A program made the position numbers and the translations under genes. From Eutypella sp. D-1 (Eukaryota; Ascomycota; Sordariomycetes; Xylariales; Diatrypaceae), in the NCBI GenBank assembly GCA_023313575.1, contig JAJTTP010000001.1, positions 3,534,001-3,598,000 on the forward strand: DNA of 64,000 nucleotides, given 5' to 3'. Positions 13,163 to 24,800 of this stretch are shown here, piece after piece. Within the stretch, counting starts at the first letter, position 1. Each line of letters starts with the position of its first letter. Below the pieces are notes generated by a model. It was not told where the DNA came from, made no database searches, and worked only from the letters and a program-made list of their open reading frames with translations.

Positions 13163-14738
13163 GTATTTACTACTCAGCTAAGATAGCCACAAAAAGAAGG
13201 AGTTTCTTGGAACTGTTATATAACTGTAAATCAATATTGCCCACTAGACTCAGCTTTCTGCAACAGCTAAGTCATGCCCCGGACGCCTCTGATATACATT
13301 GTTAATACATTATTATATTTGGAGAGGTAACGACGAAGAAGATTGCGGCCCAATTCACTTTGATTCATTTGGTACGATGAATCTTACTGCGTCTCCCTTC
13401 TAAAGGATGATACTTTCTAGGATGTCGCGACTAATTGATTGGAATGACCTCTCCTCTTACGCCATACGATGGTTGGCTGGTGTGGAATGCTCCAACTAGG
13501 GCTGTAGATACCTAGGGAAAGTTGAACTTGTAAGTTTGACCTCACTTGCTTTCGTTCTATATCCGTCGCCGCTACTTCTATTTATGAGATTCGCGTCACG
13601 TGCGGCCCATGTTTTACAGAATCACTTACATAATTCGACTAACGCTAAGCCTTTATACACGATCGCTCTAGGTCTACTGTGCAGCCATACTTTTGGGCAT
13701 ATATCGGAACCAATATACATACGACTGGAAGCCTGTGTTATTGTGCTAAAATGGACTTGAGCGAAGACTTTAATTTTAGGAAGAAGCGTTTTGAGTTCTT
13801 GAGGGCCAGGCGGTGAGTCTTGATCTTTTTGTTTTATCTATCGTAGCAGGGGCTCTTCAACTTTTTCAACTATTAGATTCTAGAACTCATTAGAGAACCT
13901 GCATAATACGCCATCTTGCGCTATGCATTAGACCATGTCATTTGGACAACGAAGTGTAGCCTGTAACTAAACGAACTCCCAAGGCTTTCCACAATGCTTC
14001 CAGAATCTGCTTCCCCGCAGGCAAATGGGTAGCAAACGGGTAGCCGGCTATCACAGACGCGTTCGAGGACCCTCAATAATATACAGGATTACATCTCGTG
14101 ATTATCGAAAATGAGCCGTCTTGCTTATATTGGTGTTATTCCGGGACAGGCTAAGAGGGGGATCCAAGTCTTGAACCAGCCGCAGATGGTCCTTCTAGCA
14201 CATTATATATCGGCCCGTATAGAACAACGAAACGATCACACTTATGGCGGAGTTAGGTTGGACGGGGCTAAGAGAGAAAAGCGGCTCACTTCCTCCTTCA
14301 TAGCTGATGATGTCTTGGACGGCGTGGGAAAGACACTACAAATTAGTAGGGAAGCTAAGCCGGCAATGGTCTAGCCGTCCGGCATAAGCCGTACTTTACA
14401 GCGTCAGGATGCTGTCGGTAACGTCACTAACCCTCAAAACCACCGAGAGAACAGCCATTGGCGGCTTGGGGTCTCCGCATGGCGCCGGCTTTCTTCACCT
14501 ATTCCCCCTTGTTCCGCATATTTGTTATGGGCACTACCTCCGCACATCTCCACTGTTTCTCCAACTTTTATCCATGATAGCTTCTCCGAGACGCGCGCGG
14601 TGGGAAAAGAAACTTTCGAACAGACGACCTCTTCCTGGTCGTTGGGACAAGTCTGGAAGAGATGGGCAAATGCAGGTGGCCCCATTCCCCGTGCGGCCGT
14701 GATGCGGGCCCGACGTCCCGTCCTGGGATGTCGGATAC

Positions 14739-14744
14739 TATAAA
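14739..14744 (+). promoter_or_regulatory. TATA box of the GH32 gene
   Basis: TATAAA lies 117 bases before the GH32 start codon and is the only good TATA match in the proximal upstream region. Confidence 0.5.
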
Positions 14745-14748
14745 GTTT

Positions 14749-14761
14749 CTGGGGTCCCCAC
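14749..14761. promoter_or_regulatory. paired CreA-type carbon catabolite repression sites
   Basis: CTGGGG at 14749-14754 and CCCCAC at 14756-14761 (GTGGGG on the other strand) both fit the fungal CreA/Mig1 consensus SYGGRG. They face each other across one base, immediately downstream of the TATA box. CreA sites are often paired in genes for sucrose and polysaccharide use, so glucose repression of the GH32 gene is a reasonable inference. Confidence 0.4.
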
Positions 14762-14860
14762 TCACTCTCTGCATGACTCCTTTCCCATGCCCTCACCTCG
14801 CGGAATATTAGAGAGCGCGGCTTTTTTCAGAGTGTGGAAGTCTGGGCAAAACAAGGCGCA

Positions 14861-16835
14861 ATGAAGTTCTCTTCAATGGTGGCCACAGCCACAGCTACAT
14901 CCCTCGTGGCCGGCCAGACAATCGACTACAACGCGGCGCCGCCGAACTTGTCGACTTTCGCCAATGCGAGCCTGTTCGAAACTTGGCACCCGCGAGCACA
15001 TATTCTGCCGCCGTTCGGCCAGATCGGGGACCCGTGCATGCACTACACGGATCCGGCCACGGGGCTCTACCACGTCGGCTGGCTTTACAACGGCAATGGG
15101 GCTGCGGGTGCCACGACGGACGACCTAGTGACATACCGCGACGTGAACACGGACGGCGCCCAGTTCATCCTTGCGGGTGGGAAGAATGACCCCATCGCCG
15201 TATTCGACGGCGCCGTCATCCCGAGCGGTATTGATGGAAACCCCACTCTCCTGTACACCTCCGTCTCGTACCTGCCTATACAATGGACCATCGCGTACAC
15301 CCGGGGCAGCGAGACACAGTCCCTAGCCGTCTCGCGCGATGGCGGTCACAAATTCACCAAGCTGGAGCAGGGGCCCGCCATCCCCTCGCCGCCCTTCGCC
15401 ACCAACGTGACTGGGTTCCGCGACCCCTTCGTCTTTCAGAACGCGCAACTCGACAATCTCCTCCACAGCACGCCGGGGACGTGGTACACCGTCATCTCCG
15501 GCGGAGTACACGGCGAGGGTCCGAGCCAGTTTCTCTACCGCCAGCACGATTCCGGGTTCCAGTACTGGGAGGACCTGGGCCAGTGGTGGCACGAGGCGGC
15601 GAACTCGTCCTGGGGCCAGGGCCACTGGGCCGGGCGCTGGGGTTACAACTTCGAGGTGGCCAACGTGTTCGGGCTCGACGAGCAGGGCTACAACAGCAGT
15701 GGTGAGATCTTCACCACCATAGGAGCCGAATGGTCCCTCGCCCCGATCGTCCCACAAGTGTCTGACTTCCGTGAGATGCTGTGGGCTGCCGGCAACGTCA
15801 CGGTCGCGGACGACGGAAAGCCGAAGTTCGAGCCCACCATGGCGGGGTACCTGGACTGGGGACAGTCTGCCTACGCGGCCGCGGGCAAGGAGCTGCCGGC
15901 GTCCTCGCAGGCGTCGCAGAAGAGCGGCGCGCCGGACCGCTTCATCTCGCACTTGTGGCTCACGGGCGACTTCTACGGCACGAACAAGGAGTTTCCAACG
16001 GCGCAACAAAACTGGACCGGCTCGCTACTGCTCCCACGTGAGCTTAGTGTCGGCCGAGTCCACGACGTCGTCGACAACGAGCTGGTGCGCGAGGAGGGCG
16101 CGTCATGGCGCGTCGCTGGCCCCGGCTCCGGCGCCGGCGTTGACCTCGTTACCCTCAAGCAAGTCATCGCGCGCGAGACGCTCGACGCGCTCACCAAGGA
16201 CGGCACGTCCTTTTCGGAGCCGCAGGACCGTACGCTGACGGCGCCGGGCGCGGTGCCGCTGAGCCGCGTCCCGGAGAGTAAGTTCCACGTGCTGACGGCG
16301 TCGCTGTCGTTCCCGAACGGCAGCCGCGACAGCGGTGACCTGCGCGCCGGTTTCCAGATCCTGTCTTCCGAGTTCGAGAGCACCACCATCTACTACCAGT
16401 TCTCTAACGAGTCCATCATCGTGGACCGCTCCAACACTAGCGCCGCGGCGCTCACCACCAGCCAGATTCACACGCGCACGGAGTCCGGCCGGCTCCGCCT
16501 CTTCGATGTTCACCAGGGCGGGGGCCAGCGCATCGAGACCCTCGAACTAACGATCGTCGTTGACAACTCCGTCGTCGAGGTCCACGCCAACGGGAGGTTC
16601 GCCCTGAGTACCTGGGCCCGGTAAGCCTTTTCCCTTTCTCCCTTTCTGTATATTTACGCATATACGTTTGGACGGTGCGCTAACGTTCTGTGACAACAGC
16701 TCCTGGTATAATGCTTCAAGGGAGATCCGCTTTTTCCAGGCCGGAAAGGGTGGAGTGACCTTCAGCAACGTGACGGTCTACGAGGGCCTATATAACGCAT
16801 GGCCTGACAGGAGCGACTATGCTACCACAAAATGA
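14861..16835 (+). CDS. secreted GH32 beta-fructofuranosidase / fructosyltransferase-like enzyme
   Basis: Exons 14861-16620 and 16700-16835 encode 631 residues; the 79-nt intron has GTAAGC and ACAG ends. The ATG at 14861 is chosen because it opens a signal peptide (MKFSSMVATATATSLVAGQ); the frame only extends further upstream from a GTG. The family hydrolyses or transfers beta-fructosyl units of sucrose and fructans outside the cell. The three GH32 acidic residues are visible: nucleophile Asp57 in QIGDPCMHYTDP, stabiliser Asp188 in GFRDPF, and acid/base Glu265 in GYNFEVANVF. The first motif is the variant found in fungal fructosyltransferase-type enzymes, not the WMNDPNG of yeast invertase. 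A beta-sandwich domain follows from about residue 430. Many Asn-X-Ser/Thr sites fit secretion. Hydrolase versus transferase cannot be told from sequence. Confidence 0.93.
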
Positions 16836-18485
16836 CAGGAAATGGAGATGTTAACTTTTGGATAGCTAATTATAAAACAGCACTGCTAGACTTTATACTT
16901 ACTTTATTACTCTTGTCTCCTAGTCGCCCATGCAAATTATAATACTCTGGTGTTCGAGACAGGTGCCAGCTTCGAACTCCCAGACCCTCGTTCGTATTTG
17001 CTCGAGATGCCTAGTATAATCTGCCGTAGCGGGCCTTTTCCTCGGTGACATATGATTTGCAGAATTGCAAGAAGTGCCTGGTAGCAAACCTAAGAGGCGA
17101 AGTCAGCAGACATGTCATACCTATAACCAAGCCTTTCTAGAGTATCTAGACTGGAGTTGCGCATGACTATCGCCACTTAAGTGATAGATAGAAGTCATAC
17201 AAAGGGCACCCAGACACAAATCCGATGTGTCAAGGTCTTGACACCCGTATTTCGTTTTTCTTTTGAACACACAGGTCCTACAATCTTTGTGTCTGATCTC
17301 GTACAAGACACCACAGCACTAGACAAATCCAGGAGCCCTGGCATCACGCCAGCGGTTGTCAATATCACCCTTGGTTGTGGCATAGAACTATTAATGACGG
17401 TTACATCTCCAGACAGCGTCCCTTTTCTGCCATGCTTTCGCTACGCCCCTGGCTTCTCAACTGAGGAAGTCCGCAGAGCTGTCGGTATAAGCTCAAGCGT
17501 GTGTTGTGCCGTCATAGGTACCTATTGAGAGGAAAAGGCCCATGTAGATCGAGTTCAGGAGGAAAAGCTGGCTTCAACTCTTAGCTAATCATCATAGTCT
17601 TTCAGATATCCCCGGAATGGTATGCTCTGCTGTTCAACGTTGCTTATGCATATAATATACCGATCGGGGTCATGCCCCATCGACAAGATCAGGCCCCAGA
17701 AAGGAACCCCCACGGTTCTACCGATATAGGGCTTTAAGAAAAGTTGACGCATGAGTAGAACATGCTATGGGACGCACATTCCCCAAAAGCAAATATTGTC
17801 AATATTGGCCCAGGCGGGGAAGCAGTGTCACCCCGATCGGTTATCTATCCGAGTCGTACCCATAAGGCCACATCTAGCTGGCTCTTTTTACCTAAGTACT
17901 CAGACATGCAGCCTTGTCGTGGCCCGAGTAGTTCTTCTGACAAGAAGTGACTGTCTGAAGTTTCGAGGCTAATTTTTTTCTCCTTGGTGAGGGGATTGGA
18001 GGCCGCCCCGCACGTTCGTTCCGGCTAACAGATCCGGCTGGTCCATTCCCCCCTCTCTTCGCCGTAATGGCTGGCTATCTTACCCGAACAAATTCCTGTC
18101 TACACGGAGATCACAATGAAACCGCGTGCTTCCGACCGGAGCCATGAGAGGTAGCTCATAGTTAGTTACCCAGCCGTGGATCTTTATTACGGACGTGTTG
18201 AGATCGACAGGACCGCCGTGCAGCAGCGGGAATAGCAAGTGACGTCATACTGAGAATATCGGTATAAAACGTGAGTTCGAAATGATCAGCTGTCAAATCC
18301 TGCTGGGAAGGCTACTGAATCGTGAACCCCGACGCTTCTGCGTGGCTGCCGGGATAGATTCTGCCGTAGTGGAGACTCGTTGGAGGCACCGTCTGTCAGT
18401 TCCTTGGAAAGATTGTTTGTAGTTCCTAGATAGCATCAAAAACTGCATCTATAGCGGCCGTAACTATCTATGTATGCATTGTATG

Positions 18486-18503
18486 TATGCATGCATGCAT
18501 GCA
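18486..18503. repeat. ATGC tetranucleotide microsatellite
   Basis: About four and a half head-to-tail copies of ATGC, preceded by related GTAT-type units from about 18470. Confidence 0.8.
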
Positions 18504-20075
18504 CATGCCACTACTCGCCAACATGAGCAGATAGCCGGCTTCTTCCTTGTGTGCATTCGGAGACGCCGTCATCACAGCAGCACGTACATGAATCCATACT
18601 AGATCGAAGCTACCATGGAAGCTGCATGGCTACCTGCGTGGATAGAACACATTAGTACGGAATAGTAGTAGACGCCTGCGAATGCTCTGTGGTGACCTGG
18701 TTTCGAAGGTCGTAAGATCCTTGGCAGAAAACTAGTTGCTACCGAGTAGGTAGGTGTAGGCTGAGGTGGGCGCTAATGCGTTCGTCACTATGTGGGCGCG
18801 TTTCCCGTTCAGTTGGTGCCAATGGAGCGAGCGATGAGACGCTGCATCTGAAAATCTTGGAATGGGGTTGAATTCCACGCTGGTTCAGGTTAGGACAGGT
18901 AGATAGAGCTAGGCTCAAAGACCCGGTATGCTGTGTATCGTGGTATGACAGTAATGGTAGGAGTAATCGTGCGGATTGAGAACGCAAACCCAGGCAATTG
19001 GTCTCCTTCTGGGTTAAAAAGACAACCTCCACTCAACTCTCAGCAGCGTTGTAACCCGAGGATCTGGTCCTATCGATTACCAAATAAAAATTGTCCGGCC
19101 TGCCCAGGATACCCCCTACACTACAAAGGCGCCTATTCCTCGAAAGCGGTTCATCGGCACCGACCTCGTCAACCCTAATAAAAGCTTGGAAATGTTGCAT
19201 AGTAATGCTATGGTGATGAAGTCGTAGATCCTTTCGTGTCAGCAAAGACGCGAAGACATCACGGAGATTGTTGTCGCTGTGGCATCTTCCCTATAACAGA
19301 CATTTTAATACTCATGTGATGTGGCTCGTCGCTGCACAGTGGCCTTGATATTTGGGATCTACGAGCAAAAGTAAAGGCGACGCGCAACCCATCTTGGATA
19401 CGATGTCAGAACCCTGGTCGGGCTGGGAGAGATTGGGAAGATCTACAACAAGGATCAATAAGCCCTGGAAGCAGCTAGCAGGGCTGTCGGAAAATCGGTT
19501 TGCTGAATGATGATGATCATCTCAATTGAGCAGCAAGCAAAACGGAGGGAGGCTGGCAGTAGTAAGTAGGCAAGTAGGGAAGGGAAATGGAGTAAATAAC
19601 ACGTGTATTCTATATTTGTGATTGCTGGCAAACTGGAAAGCCAGCTTGACGATGCACGGCGATGGCTAGATCCTAGGTAGAGGCTAGCCCTAAAAAGCCA
19701 CCCATGTCCCCTTGTAATTCCGAATCCTTTTCTGGCTGAGAAGTGAAGCTGGGTTTGTCTGGTTGTCCAACGATGACGGGCCGAGACGGATTGACGGGCT
19801 TTGTGAAACAGATGATGAAGACCTACAGGATTCGTGGGTTACGGGGCTACATGTTTCGAGACAACACATACAATCACCACAAATATTAAGGCTGTGCACC
19901 AGCCTTAACAGGAGCATTTATGTATCAGAGTTCGACCTCAGTGGGTGCGAATTGATTACATTACTTAAGCTTGTCAAGCTTGCGCAATTTCAACCCAATT
20001 GCTTAACCGCTTAAACTGGAGACAGATTGATAGACAGTGCCGAAGTAAGGAAGGGGGGCAAGGAAAGGAAAGATG

Positions 20076-20124
20076 AAAAATAAAAAATAAAAAATAAAAA
20101 ATAAAAAATAAAAAATAAAAAATA
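20076..20124. repeat. heptanucleotide minisatellite TAAAAAA, six copies
   Basis: A T followed by six A recurs with an exact 7-base period at 20081, 20088, 20095, 20102, 20109 and 20116, ending with a partial unit at 20123. No variant units are present, so it is probably young and length-variable. Confidence 0.92.
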
Positions 20125-21078
20125 GAAGTCTTGGAGATGATGATGAGATGCTTAAGTGAGTTGTGAGTCTGTGACTGGTAAGAAGTCGGGTCTTGTAGTT
20201 ACATATGTACCTATATAAGGTAGATAAGTACAGAAGTACAAGAAGAAATAATAAGTCTGAGGGTTCTCCCGCCTATCACCCGCAGTTCTCCACAAGCGGG
20301 GTTCCAAGCTGCCAAGCTGCCCAAGCAATCCCTGCTGGCAATTACGTCGTTGTCGATATAATCTTATTACAGAGCTGGGCCCGCTGGCCCGTCAGTGTTA
20401 AAAGCTGGAGGCTAGCTGTTAAGAGGTTAGATCAAAAATAGCTACAGTAAAGGGGGAGGCCGCCTAACCGTATCTTTACCATTTCCGTAGGTAGACCTGG
20501 AGATATGTAGTAGTGGGAGCTGGTCAGCTACGCCCAGAAATATTCAGGCTTGCTTTTGAATTGATGATGTTTCTTTTTTTCCGTACGGAGTACTATGGAT
20601 TGAATTAGATTTGGGTGGTAAGATTTGTGCAGGGCCAAGTGATTCACATTCACATGTGGAATCCCCTCCCCGATGCACCCGATATATAGGCCATGTACAA
20701 GTCACTACCTGTAGGTGTATAGATAACCTGATAACTACGAGGTAGAAGTATCCATGGATGGCATACCTCATTACACGCGCTTGGTCTGCTTTGCATAGGA
20801 AGTATTCGAAATAGACCAATCGCAGCGGATTCTACGTATGACCATCCGGGCTTGAAAAACAGGTAAGAGCCCTGGAGGTACCTTGTGCAGTACACATTTT
20901 TCTAGGTACGATGCTATGCCAGTATGCTCAGCTTACACATGCACCACTAGCACCGGACAAGCTAAACGCTATGGGTACCCAGGTACGAATATAGAGTCCC
21001 GGAGTACTATTCTAAACTGGGAAGTGACCTACCTACCTACCCAGGTATCCTTACCTAAGGAATATCGAGCTGCTGTCT

Positions 21079-21102
21079 ACCTACCTAGGTAGGTACCTAG
21101 GT
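21079..21102. repeat. nested ACCTAGGT palindromes
   Basis: A perfect 16-base palindrome, ACCTACCTAGGTAGGT (21079-21094), is followed directly by an 8-base one, ACCTAGGT (21095-21102). The same motif family recurs in other intergenic parts of the window. Confidence 0.8.
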
Positions 21103-21833
21103 GCGCAGCGCCTCAATTACGTACCTAGGAGGTGTCAGGTATCCTCGTCTCCCAGCTGCAGCTACGTAGTATACTTAGGTGGTATACGAAGAAGTAGAGG
21201 TAGGTAATCATTTCAATACAACCTTGGAACCTTCTTACCTACTACTCTATTTCGTTCGTACTTTACACTACATTCTCGACTTTGTTACTCTTTGTTTTGT
21301 TACTTGTCCCTCTTTGCTCAAACGTAAACTACGAATAGTTATACTTATCCTAAACAACCTTCGAAACGAACGAACTTATTCCTCTTCCTGACTCGCTGTC
21401 TGCTTTTCTTTTCCACGACACCAAACCCACCATCCACCACCGCGCATCACCTGAACTTATTGTGTTCACTCTTGTAATTCACTCTTGCGTTCACCTACTT
21501 AGGTATCTACAGATATACTATACTTAACCCAACAACCCAATAAATCAGTAACCTAACGTCATCAGTTTATTTGTTGGCGCTTATTCCCCCCCCCTCTCCC
21601 CTCCCCCGTCATTCATTCCTTTGCTACTACCTCTCTTGAAACCACGTCTCTTCTTCTTCGTGCTGCCTCCGTGATCGTTTTATCTTCTTCCTACAATTCG
21701 GGACTCCTATTTCTCATGCTTGTATAATAGTTTATACCTACATATATTATTACTACTTCCATCTATCAATCAACCATCCAACTGTTACTTGAGCTGAGCT
21801 GTGTCCGCAGCGGCACTGCCACCAGCCGCCAAT

Positions 21834-24800
21834 ATGGCTACAGCTCGTGAGGAGAATGAATTGAAACAGGAGGGCGCAATCGAGGCTTCCCGTGACCCTG
21901 ACTCCTCTGTTACTGCAGAGGATGCTGAGAAGAAGCTAGTCGAGGAGAGCAGGAATGCTGGTGTGACCGCATTCACCTTTGACCCGGATGCGAGCCCAGA
22001 GGAGAAAAGGGCCCAGGCCAAAGCTGTACGTCAACCAAGATGCCTCACCGAGATGCTGTATTGCCCTTGCTTCCACGATCTCGGTGGATTGACCATTTCT
22101 CAATAATCTAGGCCATGCCAAATAGTATCCACCGCCCACGAAGACCCCATGGGATAGCTATCGTTACCGACAAAGATGACGGCGCCAAAGTCGAATACGA
22201 CCTCCCCGACACCTCAGATGCGAAAGCCGGTGTTGTCGATATGTCCAAGGTCCAGAATGGGGACGGCCATACGAACGGCACTATCCACGAAGAAGACGAA
22301 GACGAGGATATCGCCTCGAAAGTAGGCTGGAAATCGCAATTTGGGTGGCCTGTTGAAAGTGTGCTTGAGGGTGACAGTCCACTTGACCATGCCACGTGGG
22401 TGGAAGAAAACTTGCCCGAGTATTTGTTTGGCGGTAGGCTGGTCAACGCCCCAGTATCTGTCGGACCGTAAGGCTAATAATCAACTTCGCAGACTGGTAT
22501 CATAACGCCGCCGTGATCATGTTCGCCTGTATCTCTTCCTGGCTCGTCGCCGTGCTTGGTGGAGGGTTGGGCTGGATCATTATCATAATGACTGCCTGTT
22601 CTACCTACTACCGCACGTCGCTCAGAAGGGTTCGGCGCAACTTCCGCGATGACGTTACCCGCGAAATGGCCCTGAAGAAATTGGACACCGACCACGAATC
22701 GCTTGAATGGATTAACTCTTTCCTCGTCAAGTTTTGGCCCATCTACCAGCCGGTCCTGGCCCAGACCGTGATCAACTCGGTTGACCAGGTTCTGAGTTCT
22801 GCGACCCCAGCGTTCTTGGATAGTCTCAAGCTGAAGACTTTTACGCTCGGGTCGAAGCCTCCGAGGATGGAACATGTCAAGACGTACCCCAAGACGGAGG
22901 ACGATACCGTTGTCATGGACTGGAAGTTTTCCTTCACGCCCAAGGATAGGGCCGACATGACGTCGCGCCAAATTAAGAACCAGGTGAACCCCAAGGTTGT
23001 GCTTGAAATCCGTATCGGCAAGGCTATGATCAGTAAAGGTTTGGATGTCATTGTGGAAGACATGGCCTTCTCTGGTATTATGCGCCTGAAGATCAAACTC
23101 CAGATCCCTTTCCCTCATATCGAGAAGATCGAAATGTGCTTCCTCGAGCGTCCGATGATCGATTATGCGTGCAAGCCCCTCGGCGGCGAAACCTTTGGTT
23201 TCGATATCAATTTCATCCCGGGCTTAGAAACCTTTATCCAGGAGCAGATCCACGGAAATCTTGCTCCCATGATGTACGCGCCGCACGTATTCCCCATCGA
23301 AGTCGCCAAAATGCTTGCTGGCTCGCCAGTCGATCAAGCAATCGGTGTTGTTGCGGTCACTCTTCATAGGGCGCAAGGTCTCAAGAATGTCGACAATTTC
23401 GCCGGTCATCCTGACCCGTACGCGGTCTTGACGATTAATAGGCGTGCACCCTTAGCCCGTACTAAGTCCGTGAAGGATACGTCCAACCCCCGATGGTCCG
23501 AGACCCATTACGTTATCATTACATCATTCAACGACTCTCTAGATATCGTGGTATACGATAGTAATGGCTTCCGAAAGGACAAAGAGCTCGGCGTTGCGTC
23601 CTTCCCGCTGGAAAGGATCGAGGAGATCGAGAGCTACGAAAACGAGTACATGGAAGTGATCGCCAATGGCAAGGCACGAGGCGTTGTTTATGCCGATATA
23701 CGGTTCTTCCCTGTTCTGGAAACCCAAACGCTTCCTGACGGTAGGGAAGAGCCTCCGCCGGACACCAACACTGGCATTCTCCGATATACTATCGAGCAGG
23801 CCAAAAACCTCGATGGCACGAAGAGTTTAATCGGCCTCCTCAATCCATACGCCTGCTTACTACTCAATGGCAAGGAGGTCCATACGACCAAGAAGCTCAA
23901 GCGCACCAACAATCCAATCTGGGATGATGGTTCGAAGGAAATTCTCATTACCGACAAGCAACGAGCTAAATTAGGCCTGGCCATCAAGGATGACCGCGAT
24001 CTCGCCGGAGATCAACTCATTGGCACTTACCAGATTAAGCTGGAAGATATGATGGAGATGATGGAAAAGGGACAGGATTGGTTCAACTTGGCCGGAGTAC
24101 AAACAGGACGTGCTAAGCTGACCGCCCAGTGGAAGCCTGTCGCTATATCTGGCGTGCTAGCAGGAAACGGAGGCTATCAGACACCCATCGGCGTGATGCG
24201 CTTGCATTTCAAGAGCGCCTCTAGCCTCCGAAACCTCGAAAGCCTGGGTAAATCGGATCCCTATGTGCGCGTACTTGTCTCGGGTATCGAGAAGGGTCGA
24301 ACGGTGACTCATCGTAACACTCTGGATCCAGAGTGGGACGAGGTTATTTATGTGCCGATGCATTCCACCCGCGACCGCCTCACGTTGGATGTCATGGATG
24401 CCGAGAAGATGGGCAAGGACCGTACCCTGGGTTCAGTGGAAGTCTACGCAGGCGACTACATCGAGCAAGAGGAAGATGGCGAATATCGTGTTCACGACTC
24501 GAAAGAGTTGCGCCAGGATGGCCTCCGCATTCACAACAAGGGCATGCCCAAGGGAACTCTTAATTATACCGTCGCTTTCTACCCTTCCCTAAATGTTGCC
24601 GACCCGGAAGATGAAGAGGAAGAGAAGACCGAGGCTGGGTCGGAGTCTGATGCGGCAAGCAAGTCGCTAGAGATTGTTCGGTCTCAAGATGCCGGGAAGA
24701 TCGCGCCGCTGGATCGGAAAGAAAGCCCGAGAGACCAGACAATCACTCCAACAAGTATTCCGCCTGCTTCGCCAAGTATGCCGAAAACACCAACTACCCC

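Larger units (their letters stand above)
1..14860. other. gene desert with no recognisable gene
   Basis: No frame here shows a known domain, a signal peptide followed by a coherent protein, or exons that join with matching phase. The longest open frames (about 7.04-7.60 kb and 2.04-2.52 kb on the plus strand) have unbiased codon use and no recognisable motif. The base composition looks mixed up to about 10 kb and becomes visibly AT-rich between about 11.4 and 12.6 kb. Simple repeats are listed separately. This could be subtelomeric or heterochromatic DNA, or a graveyard of mutated transposons; the sequence alone does not decide. Genes specific to this lineage could be missed. Confidence 0.6.
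16836..21833. other. 5-kb intergenic region without a supported gene
   Basis: Between the GH32 gene and tricalbin I see no recognisable gene. A plus-strand frame at about 17.2-17.5 kb is open for 115 codons but matches nothing I know. Simple repeats occur at 18.48 and 20.08 kb. From about 21.2 kb the plus strand becomes pyrimidine-rich, which suits the promoter and a long leader of tricalbin. Confidence 0.6.

Noticed and set aside
15323..16009. 228-codon minus-strand frame inside the GH32 gene
   Set aside because: It is a shadow of the GC-rich GH32 coding exon; the opposite strand has the full set of GH32 catalytic motifs.
22474..23118. 214-codon minus-strand frame within tricalbin
   Set aside because: Antisense shadow of the conserved SMP-domain exon.
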